This document shows, piece by piece, positions 1 through 8,683 of a DNA stretch of 64,000 bases. Positions within the stretch are counted from its first letter, which is position 1; every line of letters starts with the position of its first letter. This stretch comes from Sphingomonas cremea (GTDB lineage: Bacteria; Pseudomonadota; Alphaproteobacteria; Sphingomonadales; Sphingomonadaceae): positions 186,001-250,000 of the forward strand of contig NZ_JAKFGM010000003.1 of the NCBI RefSeq assembly GCF_021502585.1, written 5' to 3'. The notes under the pieces were generated by a model. It was given only the letters and a program-made list of their open reading frames with translations, ran no database searches and was not told the origin of the DNA. The position numbers and the translations under genes were made by a program.

Positions 1-925
1 CAGCCGCCGCGCCATCGTCGGGGTTGGCGAGCCAGCGGCGCATCGCCTGCCCCAGCGCGCTATCCCCCTCCTGCCTCGCCCGTTCTTCGAAATAGCCTCG
101 GTTGGCGGGGTTCTGCATGGGCTGGAAGCGGTGCGCACGCAGCTTCTCGAGGGCGTCCGCGAGGTCGTAGATCGCATTGTCCGGCCGCGGCCGCGAACTG
201 TGCCCGCCGGGGTTATGGGTGGTAAGGAAATAGGTCTGGAAGGTCTTCTCGGCCACCGAAATACCACAGCCGATTGGCTTGAAGTCGCGATCATAGGCGC
301 CGCAGCCCCCATCGGCATTCAGGCCGAATTCGGCATCGGTCAGGCTACGCCAGTCGGACGCGCCCAAGGTCGCGCCAACGCCGCGGGTTTCCTCGTCGCC
401 GCTGTAGAACAGGATGATGTCGCGGCTGGGCTTGAACCCTTCCGCCTTCAATTTCAGAACGGCCGTCGTCGTGGCGACGATTCCGTTCTTCATGTCCGAC
501 GCGCCCCGGCCGAGGAAATAGCCGTCCTGCTCCCGGAATTCGAATGGGTCGAATGTCCAATCCTCGCGCTTGGCCTCGACAACATCCATATGACCCAGGA
601 CCAGCATCGGCTTTTTCGTCGGATGGGCAGAGCGCCAACGAACGATCAGCGCCGCGGTCTTGTCTCCCGGCAGCGCCTCATAGGGCATGATCTTGATATC
701 GTCGTCCGGGATTCCGGCCGCCCGGAACCGGTCGGCAAGCAACTTGGCCATGCGCGGCACTTCGCCGCGATTATGCACCGTCGGGATTTCGATCACTTCC
801 TCGAACAATGTGCGGGTCTTTGCCTGCCAGGCGGGATCGAGCTTGGTCGGCACCGTCCGGGGATCGACAGCCGCGACGGCGGCGGTCGAAAGGCAGGCGA
901 GCAGGATCGCAGCGAAATGGCGCAT
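1..925 (-). CDS. M20 family metallopeptidase, secreted (3' end outside window)
   Basis: This is a zinc-dependent M20/ArgE-type peptidase or deacylase whose C-terminal part lies beyond the left edge. The protein begins MRHFAAILLACLSTAAVAA, a clear signal peptide, so it should act in the periplasm. The metal-site motif VLGHMDVVEA sits near residue 110, DMKNG about 35 residues later, and the catalytic/metal acidic pair in SGDEETRGVG near residue 180, all as expected for M20. The dimerisation (lid) domain follows with HNPGGHSSRP. The start ATG at 925 has GGGAGTG-like purines upstream. The next gene upstream on the same strand (944-2380) is a close paralogue only 18 bases away, so the two form a tandem pair and probably one transcript. 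The substrate cannot be read from the sequence; dipeptides or N-acyl amino acids are typical of the family. Confidence 0.9.
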   Translation of the reverse strand, partial: MRHFAAILLACLSTAAVAAVDPRTVPTKLDPAWQAKTRTLFEEVIEIPTVHNRGEVPRMAKLLADRFRAAGIPDDDIKIMPYEALPGDKTAALIVRWRSAHPTKKPMLVLGHMDVVEAKREDWTFDPFEFREQDGYFLGRGASDMKNGIVATTTAVLKLKAEGFKPSRDIILFYSGDEETRGVGATLGASDWRSLTDAEFGLNADGGCGAYDRDFKPIGCGISVAEKTFQTYFLTTHNPGGHSSRPRPDNAIYDLADALEKLRAHRFQPMQNPANRGYFEERARQEGDSALGQAMRRWLANPDDGAAA

Positions 926-943
926 GGTATTCACTCCCAGAAT

Positions 944-2380
944 TTACTTGCCGGCCAGATCGCGCAGCATCAGCTGCCAATGAACGACATTGTCGTAAAG
1001 CGACTGAACCGGCAGCCGCTCGTCCTTGCCGTGGGCGCGAAAATCGACCGGAACGATCACCCAGCCGCCGTTGGTGCCATAGACCGGGATCCCGGCAACC
1101 CGGAACGGTCGCGCGTCGCTGGCCCCGGTCGACATTTCGGGAAACACCGGCATGCCCGGATGAAGCGTCTGCACTGCCTTGGTGTAGGCATTGGTCACGT
1201 CGGGCCGCAGCGGTGAGGCGAGCGAGGCGACATAATCGTCGTTTCGGGTCACAACCACTTCAGGGTCGGCGACCACGCGTTGCAGCTCATCCTTGATGGC
1301 ATTGGGATCGACGCCGGGGAAGATGCGACAATTGATCATTGCGGTCGCCAGCTGCGGCAGCGCATTGTCGGCGTGGCCGGCAAACAGGCGGGTCGGGACG
1401 CAGCGGGTGCGGGTCAGACCCACCTCGATCTCGCTGGCCTCGATGGCATCGGCCGCCGCCCCGTCTTCGGGGTTGGCCAGCCATGCGCGCATCGCTTGGC
1501 CGAGCGCGCTATCGCCCTCCATCTTCGCCCTGGCGGCGAAATAGGCGCGGGTCGTTTCGCTCAGCATTGGCGTGAAGCGATAAGCCTCGATCTTGTCGAG
1601 AGCGTGGGACAATTCGTAGATCGCATTGTCCTTGCGCGGCTTCGACGAGTGGCCGCCCTTGTTGCGGACGGTCAGCGTATAGCCGGCAAAAGTCTTTTCC
1701 GCGGTCTGCATGGTGAAGCCGACCATCGACCCGTCCGGCGCGAAGCCGCCGCCGCCGCCATCCGCGTTGAGGCCAAATTCGGGATTGCCGAGCAACTCGC
1801 GCCATTCGGACGCGCCCTTGGTGGCGCCGATGCCGTTGGTTTCCTCGTCGCCGGTAAACAGGACGACGATGTCGCGCTTCGGTTTGAAGCCGGCGGCCTT
1901 CAGGTCGATCATCGCGCGGGTGATGCCGACGATGCCGTCCTTCATGTCGATCGTGCCGCGGCCATAATAATAGCCGTCGCGCTCGGTCAGGACGAACGGG
2001 TCGGTGGTTGAGTCTTCGCGCTTGGCTTCGACCACATCCATGTGACCCATCAACAGGATCGGTCGGCCGGTCGGCTTGCCTGCCGCCCGCCAGCGAACGA
2101 TTACCGCAGCGGTTTCATCCTCCCCGGTCGTGGCGCTGCCGGTGTGATAGGGCATGACGTGCACATCGTCCGCGGGAAAGCCCGCGGCCTTGAACTGGTC
2201 GGCGACATATTGCGCCATTTCAGGCGTGCGGTGGCGGCCGATGACCGTGGGTATGTTGATGACATGTTCAAACATGTCGTGGGTCGCGGCGCGCTGGGCC
2301 GCCGTGAGGTTGGGCTTGGCGGGCGCGGCGACAGCAGCGGTTGAAGCGGTGGCGAGCAAAACGGCAGAAAGCAGGCGCAT
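944..2380 (-). CDS. M20 family metallopeptidase, secreted
   Basis: This full-length M20 peptidase (478 residues) has a signal peptide (MRLLSAVLLATASTAAVAA) and the family motifs LLMGHMDVVEAK, DMKDG, TGDEETNGIG and NKGGHSSKPRKDN, then a C-terminal catalytic-domain ending with STGASDARPF. The longer open frame extends upstream to 2734, but the ATG at 2380 is preferred because GAGGGG precedes it by 6-7 bases and the signal peptide begins exactly there. It is immediately upstream of a paralogue (1-925) that shares much of its N-terminal half, so the pair looks like a tandem duplication. Upstream it is divergent from a PAP2 gene, leaving about 97 bases for two promoters. The likely role is periplasmic peptide or N-acyl amino acid hydrolysis; substrate unknown. 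Confidence 0.9.
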   Translation of the reverse strand: MRLLSAVLLATASTAAVAAPAKPNLTAAQRAATHDMFEHVINIPTVIGRHRTPEMAQYVADQFKAAGFPADDVHVMPYHTGSATTGEDETAAVIVRWRAAGKPTGRPILLMGHMDVVEAKREDSTTDPFVLTERDGYYYGRGTIDMKDGIVGITRAMIDLKAAGFKPKRDIVVLFTGDEETNGIGATKGASEWRELLGNPEFGLNADGGGGGFAPDGSMVGFTMQTAEKTFAGYTLTVRNKGGHSSKPRKDNAIYELSHALDKIEAYRFTPMLSETTRAYFAARAKMEGDSALGQAMRAWLANPEDGAAADAIEASEIEVGLTRTRCVPTRLFAGHADNALPQLATAMINCRIFPGVDPNAIKDELQRVVADPEVVVTRNDDYVASLASPLRPDVTNAYTKAVQTLHPGMPVFPEMSTGASDARPFRVAGIPVYGTNGGWVIVPVDFRAHGKDERLPVQSLYDNVVHWQLMLRDLAGK

Positions 2381-2477
2381 GAATATCCCCTCATTTGAAT
2401 TTGGCGTGACGCTAGGCCGCATGCGGCACCCGTCAAGCCATTTGGCGCGCCGTTTGTCGAAGAGTAGGGTTTGGATA

Positions 2478-3014
2478 ATGCGACGACTCATTGTCCTGTC
2501 CGCCTGCGCCATGCTGGCCCTGCCCTCGCCAGCCCATGCCGGCGACAAGGGCTGGGCAACGGCCAGCGATATCGGCCGCGATGGTTTGGTCGTGGTCGCG
2601 TTGGGCTTGCCCGCAGTCGAAGGCGACTGGAGCGGCGCGAAGCAAGCCGCCTTCTCGCTTGGCGCCACGGCCCTGGTCACCACGGCGCTCAAGGAAGGCA
2701 TCTCCGAGGAGCGACCCGACGGAAGCAACAACAAAAGCTTCCCCTCCGGTCACACCTCGGTGAGCTTTGCGGCCGCCGCGACCTTGCACAAAAGGCAGGG
2801 ATGGGAGGTGGGCGTGCCAGCCTATGTCGTTGCCACTTTCGTCGGCGTAGCGCGGGTCAAGGCCGACAAGCATTTCGTCCATGACGTGGTCGTCGGCGCG
2901 GTAATCGGCGAAGCGGCCGGATGGCTGCTCACCAGCCGCAAGAATGAAAAGGTCCGGTGGCTTCCCTGGGGCGACGCTCATGGCGGCGGGGTCGACGTCG
3001 CGATTCACTTCTAA
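2478..3014 (+). CDS. PAP2 superfamily phosphatase, exported
   Basis: A 178-residue protein with a signal peptide ending at AHA (residue 21) and the three phosphatase motifs of the PAP2 (type 2 phosphatidic acid phosphatase) superfamily: K-x6-RP at residues 72-80, PSGH at 89-92, and R-x5-H-x3-D near residue 135 (RVKADKHFVHD). Such enzymes remove phosphate from lipid or undecaprenyl phosphates, or act as soluble acid phosphatases; this one is short and has only weak hydrophobic segments, so the substrate is open. The ATG at 2478 is chosen because it opens the signal peptide; the frame stays open further upstream without a good signal. It ends convergently with zapE, overlapping it by 4 bases. 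Confidence 0.82.
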   Translation: MRRLIVLSACAMLALPSPAHAGDKGWATASDIGRDGLVVVALGLPAVEGDWSGAKQAAFSLGATALVTTALKEGISEERPDGSNNKSFPSGHTSVSFAAAATLHKRQGWEVGVPAYVVATFVGVARVKADKHFVHDVVVGAVIGEAAGWLLTSRKNEKVRWLPWGDAHGGGVDVAIHF

Positions 3015-4120
3015 TCGTCGACGTGAGTGCCGTGCCCTTCGGCCAGATAGTCTGCGCTCTGCATTTCCTCGAGCCTGCTCGCCGTCCTGTCGAACTCGAA
3101 TCGGCCGTCACCTTCAGGATACAGCCCTGACGGCTCGGCATCCGCCGCGGCGAGCAGCTTTACCCGATGCTCGTAGAGCGCATCGATCAGCGTCACGAAC
3201 CGGGCCGCCTCGTTGCGCATTTCGCGCGTCAGCACGGGAATACCGACGATGATCACCGTGTGGAACCGGCGGGCGATGGCAAGATAGTCGGCTGCCCCGC
3301 GCGGTTCGCCGCACAGCCGCTTGAATGAAAAAACCGCCACGCCCTTAAGCGACTTGGGCACGTGCAGCGTCCGTCCGCCGCCGACGTCAAGTTCCTCGGT
3401 CGGAACATTGGCGCGGTCCTCGGGCGGATAGTCGGTCATCCGGAAGAATGCGTTGCTGAGCTTGGCCGTCGCCTCCGGCCCATTGGGCACGAGCCATGTT
3501 TCCAGCCCCTGCATGCGATCGAGCCGGTAGTCGGTGGGCCCGTTCAAAGGCAGCACGTCCATCCGCCGCTGGATCAGGTCGATGAAGGGCAAGAACAGCT
3601 CTCTATTGAGCCCGTCCTTGTACAGATCGTGCGGCGGCCGGTTGGAGGTGGTAACGATCGCCACACCTCTGTCGATAAGGGCAGTGAATAGACGCGACAT
3701 GATCATCGCATCGGCGCTGTTGGTCACCATCATCTCATCGAAGGCCAAGAATTTGACTTCGTCGGCGATGTTGTCGGCGACGCGAACGACAGGATCGCCC
3801 TCCTCGCTTCTCCTGGCTTCGCGCAGGCGCTGATGCACCTCCAGCATGAAGGCATGAAAATGGGTCCGGCGCTTCGGCTCGATCGCAATATTGTCGAACG
3901 CCAGGTCCATCAGCATCGATTTGCCGCGCCCGACGCCGCCCCATAGGTAAACGCCGCAATGTCCATCGGCCTTCCCGAAAAGCCGCTTCAGTAATCCCCC
4001 CCGATTGGCGAGGGTCGAAGCCAACCGATCGAGTGCCTGGACGGCCTTTGCCTGGTCCGCGTCTGGCTTCAGCTCGCCGGCCGCGACCAGCGCGGCATAG
4101 GCCCTGCCTACTGGACCCAT
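3011..4120 (-). CDS. zapE: Cell division protein ZapE (AFG1-like ATPase)
   Basis: This 369-residue AFG1/ZapE P-loop ATPase carries Walker A GGVGRGKS at residues 61-68 and Walker B KFLAFDEM near residue 125, followed by the sensor region TTSNRPP. ZapE is known in Enterobacteria as a Z-ring associated ATPase; eukaryotic AFG1 acts in mitochondrial protein quality control, and alphaproteobacterial members often sit beside TCA-cycle genes. That is the case here: the start codon shares one base with the stop of a thioesterase gene, itself overlapping sdhB, so sdhB-thioesterase-zapE form one operon. The malate dehydrogenase gene that follows zapE in many alphaproteobacteria is not present; the next gene is convergent. 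Confidence 0.9.
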   Translation of the reverse strand: MGPVGRAYAALVAAGELKPDADQAKAVQALDRLASTLANRGGLLKRLFGKADGHCGVYLWGGVGRGKSMLMDLAFDNIAIEPKRRTHFHAFMLEVHQRLREARRSEEGDPVVRVADNIADEVKFLAFDEMMVTNSADAMIMSRLFTALIDRGVAIVTTSNRPPHDLYKDGLNRELFLPFIDLIQRRMDVLPLNGPTDYRLDRMQGLETWLVPNGPEATAKLSNAFFRMTDYPPEDRANVPTEELDVGGGRTLHVPKSLKGVAVFSFKRLCGEPRGAADYLAIARRFHTVIIVGIPVLTREMRNEAARFVTLIDALYEHRVKLLAAADAEPSGLYPEGDGRFEFDRTASRLEEMQSADYLAEGHGTHVDD

Positions 4121-4584
4121 CAGTCCTTGGCCGGGCCGTTGGGCCGCGTCACCCGCTTCAGCGTACCGGTGAAGCTATGGGTCGGCTGCCCATCCTGCTC
4201 GCAATGGCCGGAGAGAAAAATGTGGCCGCCCTTGGTCTGGCCAACCAGGCGCACGACGGCGTCCAGCGGAACATCGATCCGCCCCCGGGCGATGAAATGG
4301 GTGGCGCAGTCGAGCGTCACATAATGACCCTCCGCCATGCCGGCGCAACGCCCGCCGGCGAATAGCGCCATATCGATGAAGCTCATTACGGCCCCGCCGT
4401 GGATCGACCCGCCCATGTTGAGATGCGATTCATTGGGGAACATGCGACAGCGCGCCTGACCCTCGCCATCGGGCTTGAACAATAGCCGCCCGGTCTGCGC
4501 CGCGAAGCTCCCACGTGGAAAATCGCCCCAGCTGTACCAACCGGGATTTTCGGGGTCTTCCTCGGCCCCAGACGGAAGCGTCAA
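4120..4584 (-). CDS. PaaI family hotdog-fold thioesterase
   Basis: A 154-residue hotdog-fold acyl-CoA thioesterase of the PaaI/YbgC-like superfamily. The signature [20 protein letters not shown] contains the HGG(A/V) active-site turn, and [13 protein letters not shown] forms the central beta-sheet. The start is inferred as TTG at 4584, because it overlaps the sdhB stop (TTGA) and the open frame upstream would run inside sdhB; no in-frame ATG is available before the conserved domain. The stop overlaps the zapE start by one base. It probably hydrolyses a medium-chain or aromatic acyl-CoA; the specific substrate is unknown. Translational coupling to sdhB is likely. Confidence 0.82.
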   Translation of the reverse strand: MTLPSGAEEDPENPGWYSWGDFPRGSFAAQTGRLLFKPDGEGQARCRMFPNESHLNMGGSIHGGAVMSFIDMALFAGGRCAGMAEGHYVTLDCATHFIARGRIDVPLDAVVRLVGQTKGGHIFLSGHCEQDGQPTHSFTGTLKRVTRPNGPAKD

Positions 4585-5363
4585 GCCGCGCGCTCCGCGA
4601 CCAGCTTCTTGGTCTCGGCAATCGCCTTGGCGGGGTTCAGGCCCTTGGGGCAGACATTGGCGCAGTTCATGATCGTATGGCAGCGATAGAGGCGGAACGG
4701 GTCTTCGAGCTGGTCCAGCCGCTCGCCCGCCGCCTCGTCGCGGCTGTCGGCCAGCCAGCGATAGGCCGCCAGCAAAATGGCGGGGCCGAGGAACTTGTCG
4801 CTGTTCCACCAGTAGCTGGGGCAGCTGGTCGAGCAGCAGGCGCAAAGGATGCACTCGTAGAGGCCATCAAGTTTGGCGCGATCCTCAGGCGACTGCAGCC
4901 GCTCCTTGCCGGACGGCTCGGGCGAGGCGCTTTTCAGCCACGGCTGGATCGAGGCATATTGGGCGTAGAAGTGGGTCATGTCTGGGACCAGGTCCTTGAC
5001 CACTTCCATGTGCGGCAACGGCGTAATCTGAACCTCGCCGCCGATATCCTCGATCGCGGTCGTGCAGGCGAGGCCGTTCTTCCCGCCCATGTTCATCGCG
5101 CACGACCCGCAAATGCCTTCGCGGCATGATCGGCGGAAGGTCAGGGTCGGGTCGATCTCATTCTTGATCTTGATGATCGCGTCGAGGACCATCGGCCCGC
5201 ATTTGTCGAGATCGATGGTGTAACGATCGTAGCGCGGATTGGCGCCGGTATCGGGATCGTAGCGATAAACTTTGAACGTCTTCAGCCGCTTGCCCTCTTC
5301 GGCCTTGTAGGTGCGGCCCTTCTTGTTGATCTTACTGTTCCGGGGCAGGGTGAATTCGGCCAC
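4581..5363 (-). CDS. sdhB: Succinate dehydrogenase iron-sulfur subunit
   Basis: SdhB (260 residues) carries the three Fe-S clusters that pass electrons from the flavin of SdhA to ubiquinone in complex II. The [2Fe-2S] cysteines are C80, C85, C88 and C100 (CREGICGSC), and the ferredoxin-like half has [11 protein letters not shown] (C171, C174, C177, C181) and CANVCPKG for the [4Fe-4S] and [3Fe-4S] clusters. The length is normal for the family. No sdhC, sdhD or sdhA lies upstream; the neighbour is a DUF4239 gene, so the other subunits must be encoded elsewhere. A GC-rich hairpin sits 20 bases upstream of the start. The gene heads an operon with a thioesterase and zapE. Confidence 0.97.
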   Translation of the reverse strand: MAEFTLPRNSKINKKGRTYKAEEGKRLKTFKVYRYDPDTGANPRYDRYTIDLDKCGPMVLDAIIKIKNEIDPTLTFRRSCREGICGSCAMNMGGKNGLACTTAIEDIGGEVQITPLPHMEVVKDLVPDMTHFYAQYASIQPWLKSASPEPSGKERLQSPEDRAKLDGLYECILCACCSTSCPSYWWNSDKFLGPAILLAAYRWLADSRDEAAGERLDQLEDPFRLYRCHTIMNCANVCPKGLNPAKAIAETKKLVAERAA

Positions 5364-5383
5364 GAGCGTCCTCGCTGATTTTG

Positions 5384-5416
5384 CGTTGCAGCGCCGCTAT
5401 CACGCGGCGCGCAACG
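5384..5416. promoter_or_regulatory. GC-rich inverted repeat upstream of sdhB
   Basis: CGTTGC (5384-5389) pairs with GCAACG (5411-5416) and GCGCCG (5391-5396) pairs with CGGCGC (5405-5410), giving a 12-bp stem with one bulged base. It lies 20 bases before the sdhB start. On the plus strand only TTT follows, so it is a weak terminator at best; in the sdhB mRNA it would be a 5' leader hairpin. Its function is unproven. Confidence 0.4.
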
Positions 5417-5489
5417 TTTCAAACGCCGAGTGGCCAATCAATGCCAGCTATGATCGGAAGACGGACGTTCGGCCGGCAGGCCGGATGCA

Positions 5490-6293
5490 TCAGTTGCCCT
5501 CGTCCCGCAAAATCTGTCGGTCGAGCTGGTCGAAGTTCGAGGTCAGCTCTAAAAAGTCGCTGCTGGGTTCGCTCAAATTGCCTTTGAACGGCTTGTTGAC
5601 GGTCAATATGAACAGGAAGACTAGGCCGAGCGTAATCGCGGTGCCCGAAATCATCATCAAATTATATCGGGTACGCGAAAATGCCGACGCATAGGCAATC
5701 GTCAGCGTCGATCCTACCAGGCCGACCAGCCAGAAAATCAACGGTATGCTGGTTTGGCTGGCGATGATTCTGTTTCGCCGGAAAACGACGAGGTCGTTGA
5801 GCTTGGAAAATGATTCCTGGTAAATGGCGCTGCTTCGGTTGTCATGGGGACCGATCCTCCCAAACTCCTCGAAAACCTCGCCTAACGCGTATTCGGTGGC
5901 GGCACTGCTCTTGCCTTCTCGAAGCAGTGGCCATTCGTCCTTGATGACGCTTTCGACGTAACTTCTCAGATCCTGCCGCGCCGCGAGCGTTTCGGGACCA
6001 TAGGTAGACAGGTCGCGATATAGCTCCGCCGTCGTCGAGGCTTCTTGGTGGACCGCAACCTGCGCATCGGCGAAGTCCTGCCAGACGACGACCCCGGCGA
6101 AGGCAAGCATGATGCCTATATATGCGGCGACCACCTGCATCAGGTTGATCGCAACTTCCTTCTCTTCGTCCGTGGGTTTAAGGCGGAAGAGCAGCTGTAG
6201 GCCGACGCTGCTTCCAATCCCTATCGCCACCGACAGGCCAAGGACCAGGAGCGTCGATAGCCAGATCGGCATGCTGTAGAAGAAAGTGGCCAT
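5490..6293 (-). CDS. DUF4239 family membrane protein
   Basis: This 267-residue integral membrane protein fits the DUF4239 (bestrophin-like) family: two N-terminal transmembrane helices (about residues 8-34 and 50-72) separated by a short loop KPTDEEKE, a long soluble middle domain rich in charged residues, and two C-terminal helices (about 180-202 and 212-233). The motif VVVWQDFADAQVAVHQEA after helix 2 is typical of the family. The biochemical function of DUF4239 is not established, though a channel-like fold has been suggested. It is separated from the upstream patatin-like lipoprotein gene by 3 bases, so both are probably co-transcribed and act at the envelope. Confidence 0.8.
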   Translation of the reverse strand: MATFFYSMPIWLSTLLVLGLSVAIGIGSSVGLQLLFRLKPTDEEKEVAINLMQVVAAYIGIMLAFAGVVVWQDFADAQVAVHQEASTTAELYRDLSTYGPETLAARQDLRSYVESVIKDEWPLLREGKSSAATEYALGEVFEEFGRIGPHDNRSSAIYQESFSKLNDLVVFRRNRIIASQTSIPLIFWLVGLVGSTLTIAYASAFSRTRYNLMMISGTAITLGLVFLFILTVNKPFKGNLSEPSSDFLELTSNFDQLDRQILRDEGN

Positions 6294-6296
6294 GGA

Positions 6297-7487
6297 TTAT
6301 TTGGCAGGCCCATACCCAGGCGGATATTTCAGCCACGGAAAGCCGTTGCGGGCCATTTGCAGCCCGCGGTCATATAATAGCCTCATGTAAACCGGGTCGA
6401 ATTCCGACTTGCTCACGGCTTTGAAGTCGGCAGGAATGAGCGCCAGATTATAATCCAGCATGTCGCGCTGCGCGGTCAAATACATCCGCTGGAGGTCGCC
6501 GTTCCCCTGCGCGTGAATGATCGATGTAATGGCATTGGTCGCAATGCTCATCGTCTTGCGATCGACGTCGCCCCAGTCGGCATCCAGCTGTGCATTGCGA
6601 ATGATATAGAGGGCCTCCGGGCGGTCGAAGCCCTCGGCCTTGGCGACGTCGTGCAGGTGGAAATTCGGAGGATAGATGAAGACCTGCGCCGTGGCGCCGC
6701 CATCGACATGCATCTCCTGATAATGTTTTCCCTCGACGGTGACGTCGATCATCATCGGCGGGAAAGCGCCCGGTATGGCTGCCGATGCTACCAGGACCTG
6801 GCGGAACAGGGTCAGCGCATCGGGATCGTTGCTGGCGGCGAGAGCGGTCATGTTCCAGACCACCGCATCGCGGGCGTCGAGATCGGTCGTTCCAACCAGC
6901 AGTAGCCGGCCCTTCTCATATTCGGCCGCGATCTCGGCCAGGAAGGCGGGGGTAATCAAGCGCTCGACCAGCTTTTGGAGGGGCTGCGTCGTGGCCATTG
7001 CGTCGCCCAGTATCCCGCTGATCATGCTCCGCTTTTTGTAGATCCCGGCGTCGGTCGTGTTGGTATAGACTTCCCGCAAAACCCCATCATATTTGGGCCC
7101 AAGGAAGGCGAAGGGCGCGGTAAGCGCACCGGTGCTTACCCCGGTAACCGTCTTGAATTCCGGCCGCCCTGCCCAGCCGGCGAGCAAGCCCGCCCCAAAC
7201 GCGCCGTTTTCGCCGCCACCGGAGATTGCAAGGAAGGCCGCCGGCGGCATCGGCCCGGTGTGGCCCAGGCGCACAAGGTAACTGCGCTCCTTGAACATTG
7301 AAGCCAGATATTCGCGTGTGAATTCGTCGGCGTTCCGGCTTTCCACATAGCGGATATTGTCCACCATCGGTTGCGCGGCCGATGTCTGTGTCGAGGGCAC
7401 AGCTGCTATCCGCTGGGGCGTGGTACACGCCACCAAAACAAGCGGTAAGGCGATCGCAGCAAGGGCAGTTCGCATAACGCTTGTCAT
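6297..7487 (-). CDS. Patatin-like phospholipase lipoprotein
   Basis: A 396-residue patatin-fold lipid acyl hydrolase. The N-terminus has a lipoprotein signal (LVLVA-C21), so the protein should be anchored to a membrane in the periplasm. The oxyanion-hole glycine motif is SGGGENGAFGAG (89-100), the nucleophile elbow is GVSTG with Ser118, and the catalytic Asp lies in VDGGAT further down, giving the complete Ser-Asp dyad. The ATG at 7487 has AGGAG 9 bases upstream. It probably hydrolyses phospholipid or other acyl esters at the cell surface or periplasmic face. It is paired with a DUF4239 membrane protein gene, 3 bases downstream. Confidence 0.9.
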   Translation of the reverse strand: MTSVMRTALAAIALPLVLVACTTPQRIAAVPSTQTSAAQPMVDNIRYVESRNADEFTREYLASMFKERSYLVRLGHTGPMPPAAFLAISGGGENGAFGAGLLAGWAGRPEFKTVTGVSTGALTAPFAFLGPKYDGVLREVYTNTTDAGIYKKRSMISGILGDAMATTQPLQKLVERLITPAFLAEIAAEYEKGRLLLVGTTDLDARDAVVWNMTALAASNDPDALTLFRQVLVASAAIPGAFPPMMIDVTVEGKHYQEMHVDGGATAQVFIYPPNFHLHDVAKAEGFDRPEALYIIRNAQLDADWGDVDRKTMSIATNAITSIIHAQGNGDLQRMYLTAQRDMLDYNLALIPADFKAVSKSEFDPVYMRLLYDRGLQMARNGFPWLKYPPGYGPAK

Positions 7488-7622
7488 GACGATGGCTCCT
7501 GTTTTTTCGCTGCAACACAGCGGCGCCGGACTAGGCGCATTGCGATGGCCCGCTGCAATTGCGGTTCGACAAGGGATGGAGGGCGGGAGATGTCGAGCCG
7601 ATCCGGCAAGGGCTGCGCGCTG

Positions 7623-8141
7623 TTAAGGAGCCGGAGCGGGCGCTACTGCCGCAGTAGCCGGGAAGCTCTGCATAAGCTTCGCGATCGCGGCGTCGACCTT
7701 GGCCGGGTTCGGCTTGTCCGGATCGACGGTATCGCTGGCCTGGCCGTGCCAAAGCGCCTGCTTGGTCTTGGAATCGAACACGTCGAGCGACAATTGGCCC
7801 TGCGTATATTGATAGACGCTGGTCTGAAGCCCGAACCGGCCCCAGCTTTCGATATCGGTCTTTTGCTGCGCGCCTATCGTCACCGCCAGGCTAAGGTCGC
7901 CTGCGTCAGCCTTCTGATAGCCCTTTTGCGACAGCGCGGATTCGATATCGGCCAAAATTCGCTGATACATTACGGGGTTCATGCCGACGGGCGCCTCGGC
8001 GTTGACCCAGGAATAGCTGTGGTAGGCGCTGAAGTTGACGCCGGGCACGGCGTCGGTCGAAATTTTCGGCTTGGCCTGGATTTCCGCCGACATGATGAGC
8101 CCGCTCGCCAGGCCCACAATCAGTAAGAATTTGCTGCGCAT
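7623..8141 (-). CDS. DUF4136 domain-containing exported protein
   Basis: A 172-residue exported protein with a signal peptide (cleavage near AEIQAKP) and a DUF4136-type domain: the pattern FSAYHSYSWVN near the start, ADIESALSQKGYQKA, and the late strand GQLSLDVFDSKTKQALWHGQA. Family members are small periplasmic or outer-membrane-associated proteins of unknown function, often lipoproteins; here no lipobox cysteine is seen. The C-terminus is a short Ala/Pro tail. It stands alone, with 135 bases to the patatin gene downstream and 80 bases to the peroxiredoxin gene upstream. Confidence 0.78.
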   Translation of the reverse strand: MRSKFLLIVGLASGLIMSAEIQAKPKISTDAVPGVNFSAYHSYSWVNAEAPVGMNPVMYQRILADIESALSQKGYQKADAGDLSLAVTIGAQQKTDIESWGRFGLQTSVYQYTQGQLSLDVFDSKTKQALWHGQASDTVDPDKPNPAKVDAAIAKLMQSFPATAAVAPAPAP

Positions 8142-8221
8142 TTTTTATGCTCCTGCCGTCAATCGACTTTGCAACAGCATGGCTGGGCAGGAGTCTATCG
8201 GGAGAAACCCCGGCAAGCTGC

Positions 8222-8683
8222 TCAGCCGGCGATGGCCGCTTTCAGCACTTCGGCCGCGTGTCCTGGTACTTTGACCTTACGCCACGACTTCACGATCCGG
8301 CCGTCGGCGGCGATCAGATAGGTCGCCCGCTCCATTCCCATATACTTGCGGCCGTACATCGACTTCTCGACCCAAGTGCCGAAGGTGTCGGACACTCGCC
8401 CGTCTTCGTCAGAGGCGAGCGGGACCTTGAGGTCGTATTTGGCGATGAATTTGTCGTGCTTCTTCATCGGATCGCGCGACAGGCCGACGACCTTTACGCC
8501 GGCCTTGGTAAAATCATCGGCCAGTTCGGTGAAATCCTGCGCCTCCTTCGTGCAACCCGAGGTATCGTCCTTGGGATAGAAATAGAGCACCAGCGGACGA
8601 CCGGGTGCGCCGAGATTCACGGTCGTCCCATCACTCAGCGGTACGACCAGCGCCGGAACCTTGTTGCCATCACCCAACATCAT
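8222..8683 (-). CDS. bcp: Peroxiredoxin (BCP/PrxQ family, 1-Cys type)
   Basis: A 153-residue thiol peroxidase of the BCP/PrxQ class that reduces hydroperoxides in the cytoplasm. The peroxidatic cysteine is C44 in YFYPKDDTSGCTKEAQDF. Many family members have the resolving cysteine five residues later; here that position is Asp, so this enzyme appears to be of the 1-Cys or atypical type and would need an external thiol. Two in-frame ATG codons (8683 and 8680) could start it; both overlap the 3' end of glnE by 11-14 bases, indicating one transcript with translational coupling. No export signal is seen. Confidence 0.9.
   Translation of the reverse strand: MMLGDGNKVPALVVPLSDGTTVNLGAPGRPLVLYFYPKDDTSGCTKEAQDFTELADDFTKAGVKVVGLSRDPMKKHDKFIAKYDLKVPLASDEDGRVSDTFGTWVEKSMYGRKYMGMERATYLIAADGRIVKSWRKVKVPGHAAEVLKAAIAG

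Noticed and set aside
131-1216. Long plus-strand frame of 361 codons
   Set aside because: It is antisense to the tandem M20 peptidase genes, spans their gap, and has no recognisable domain.
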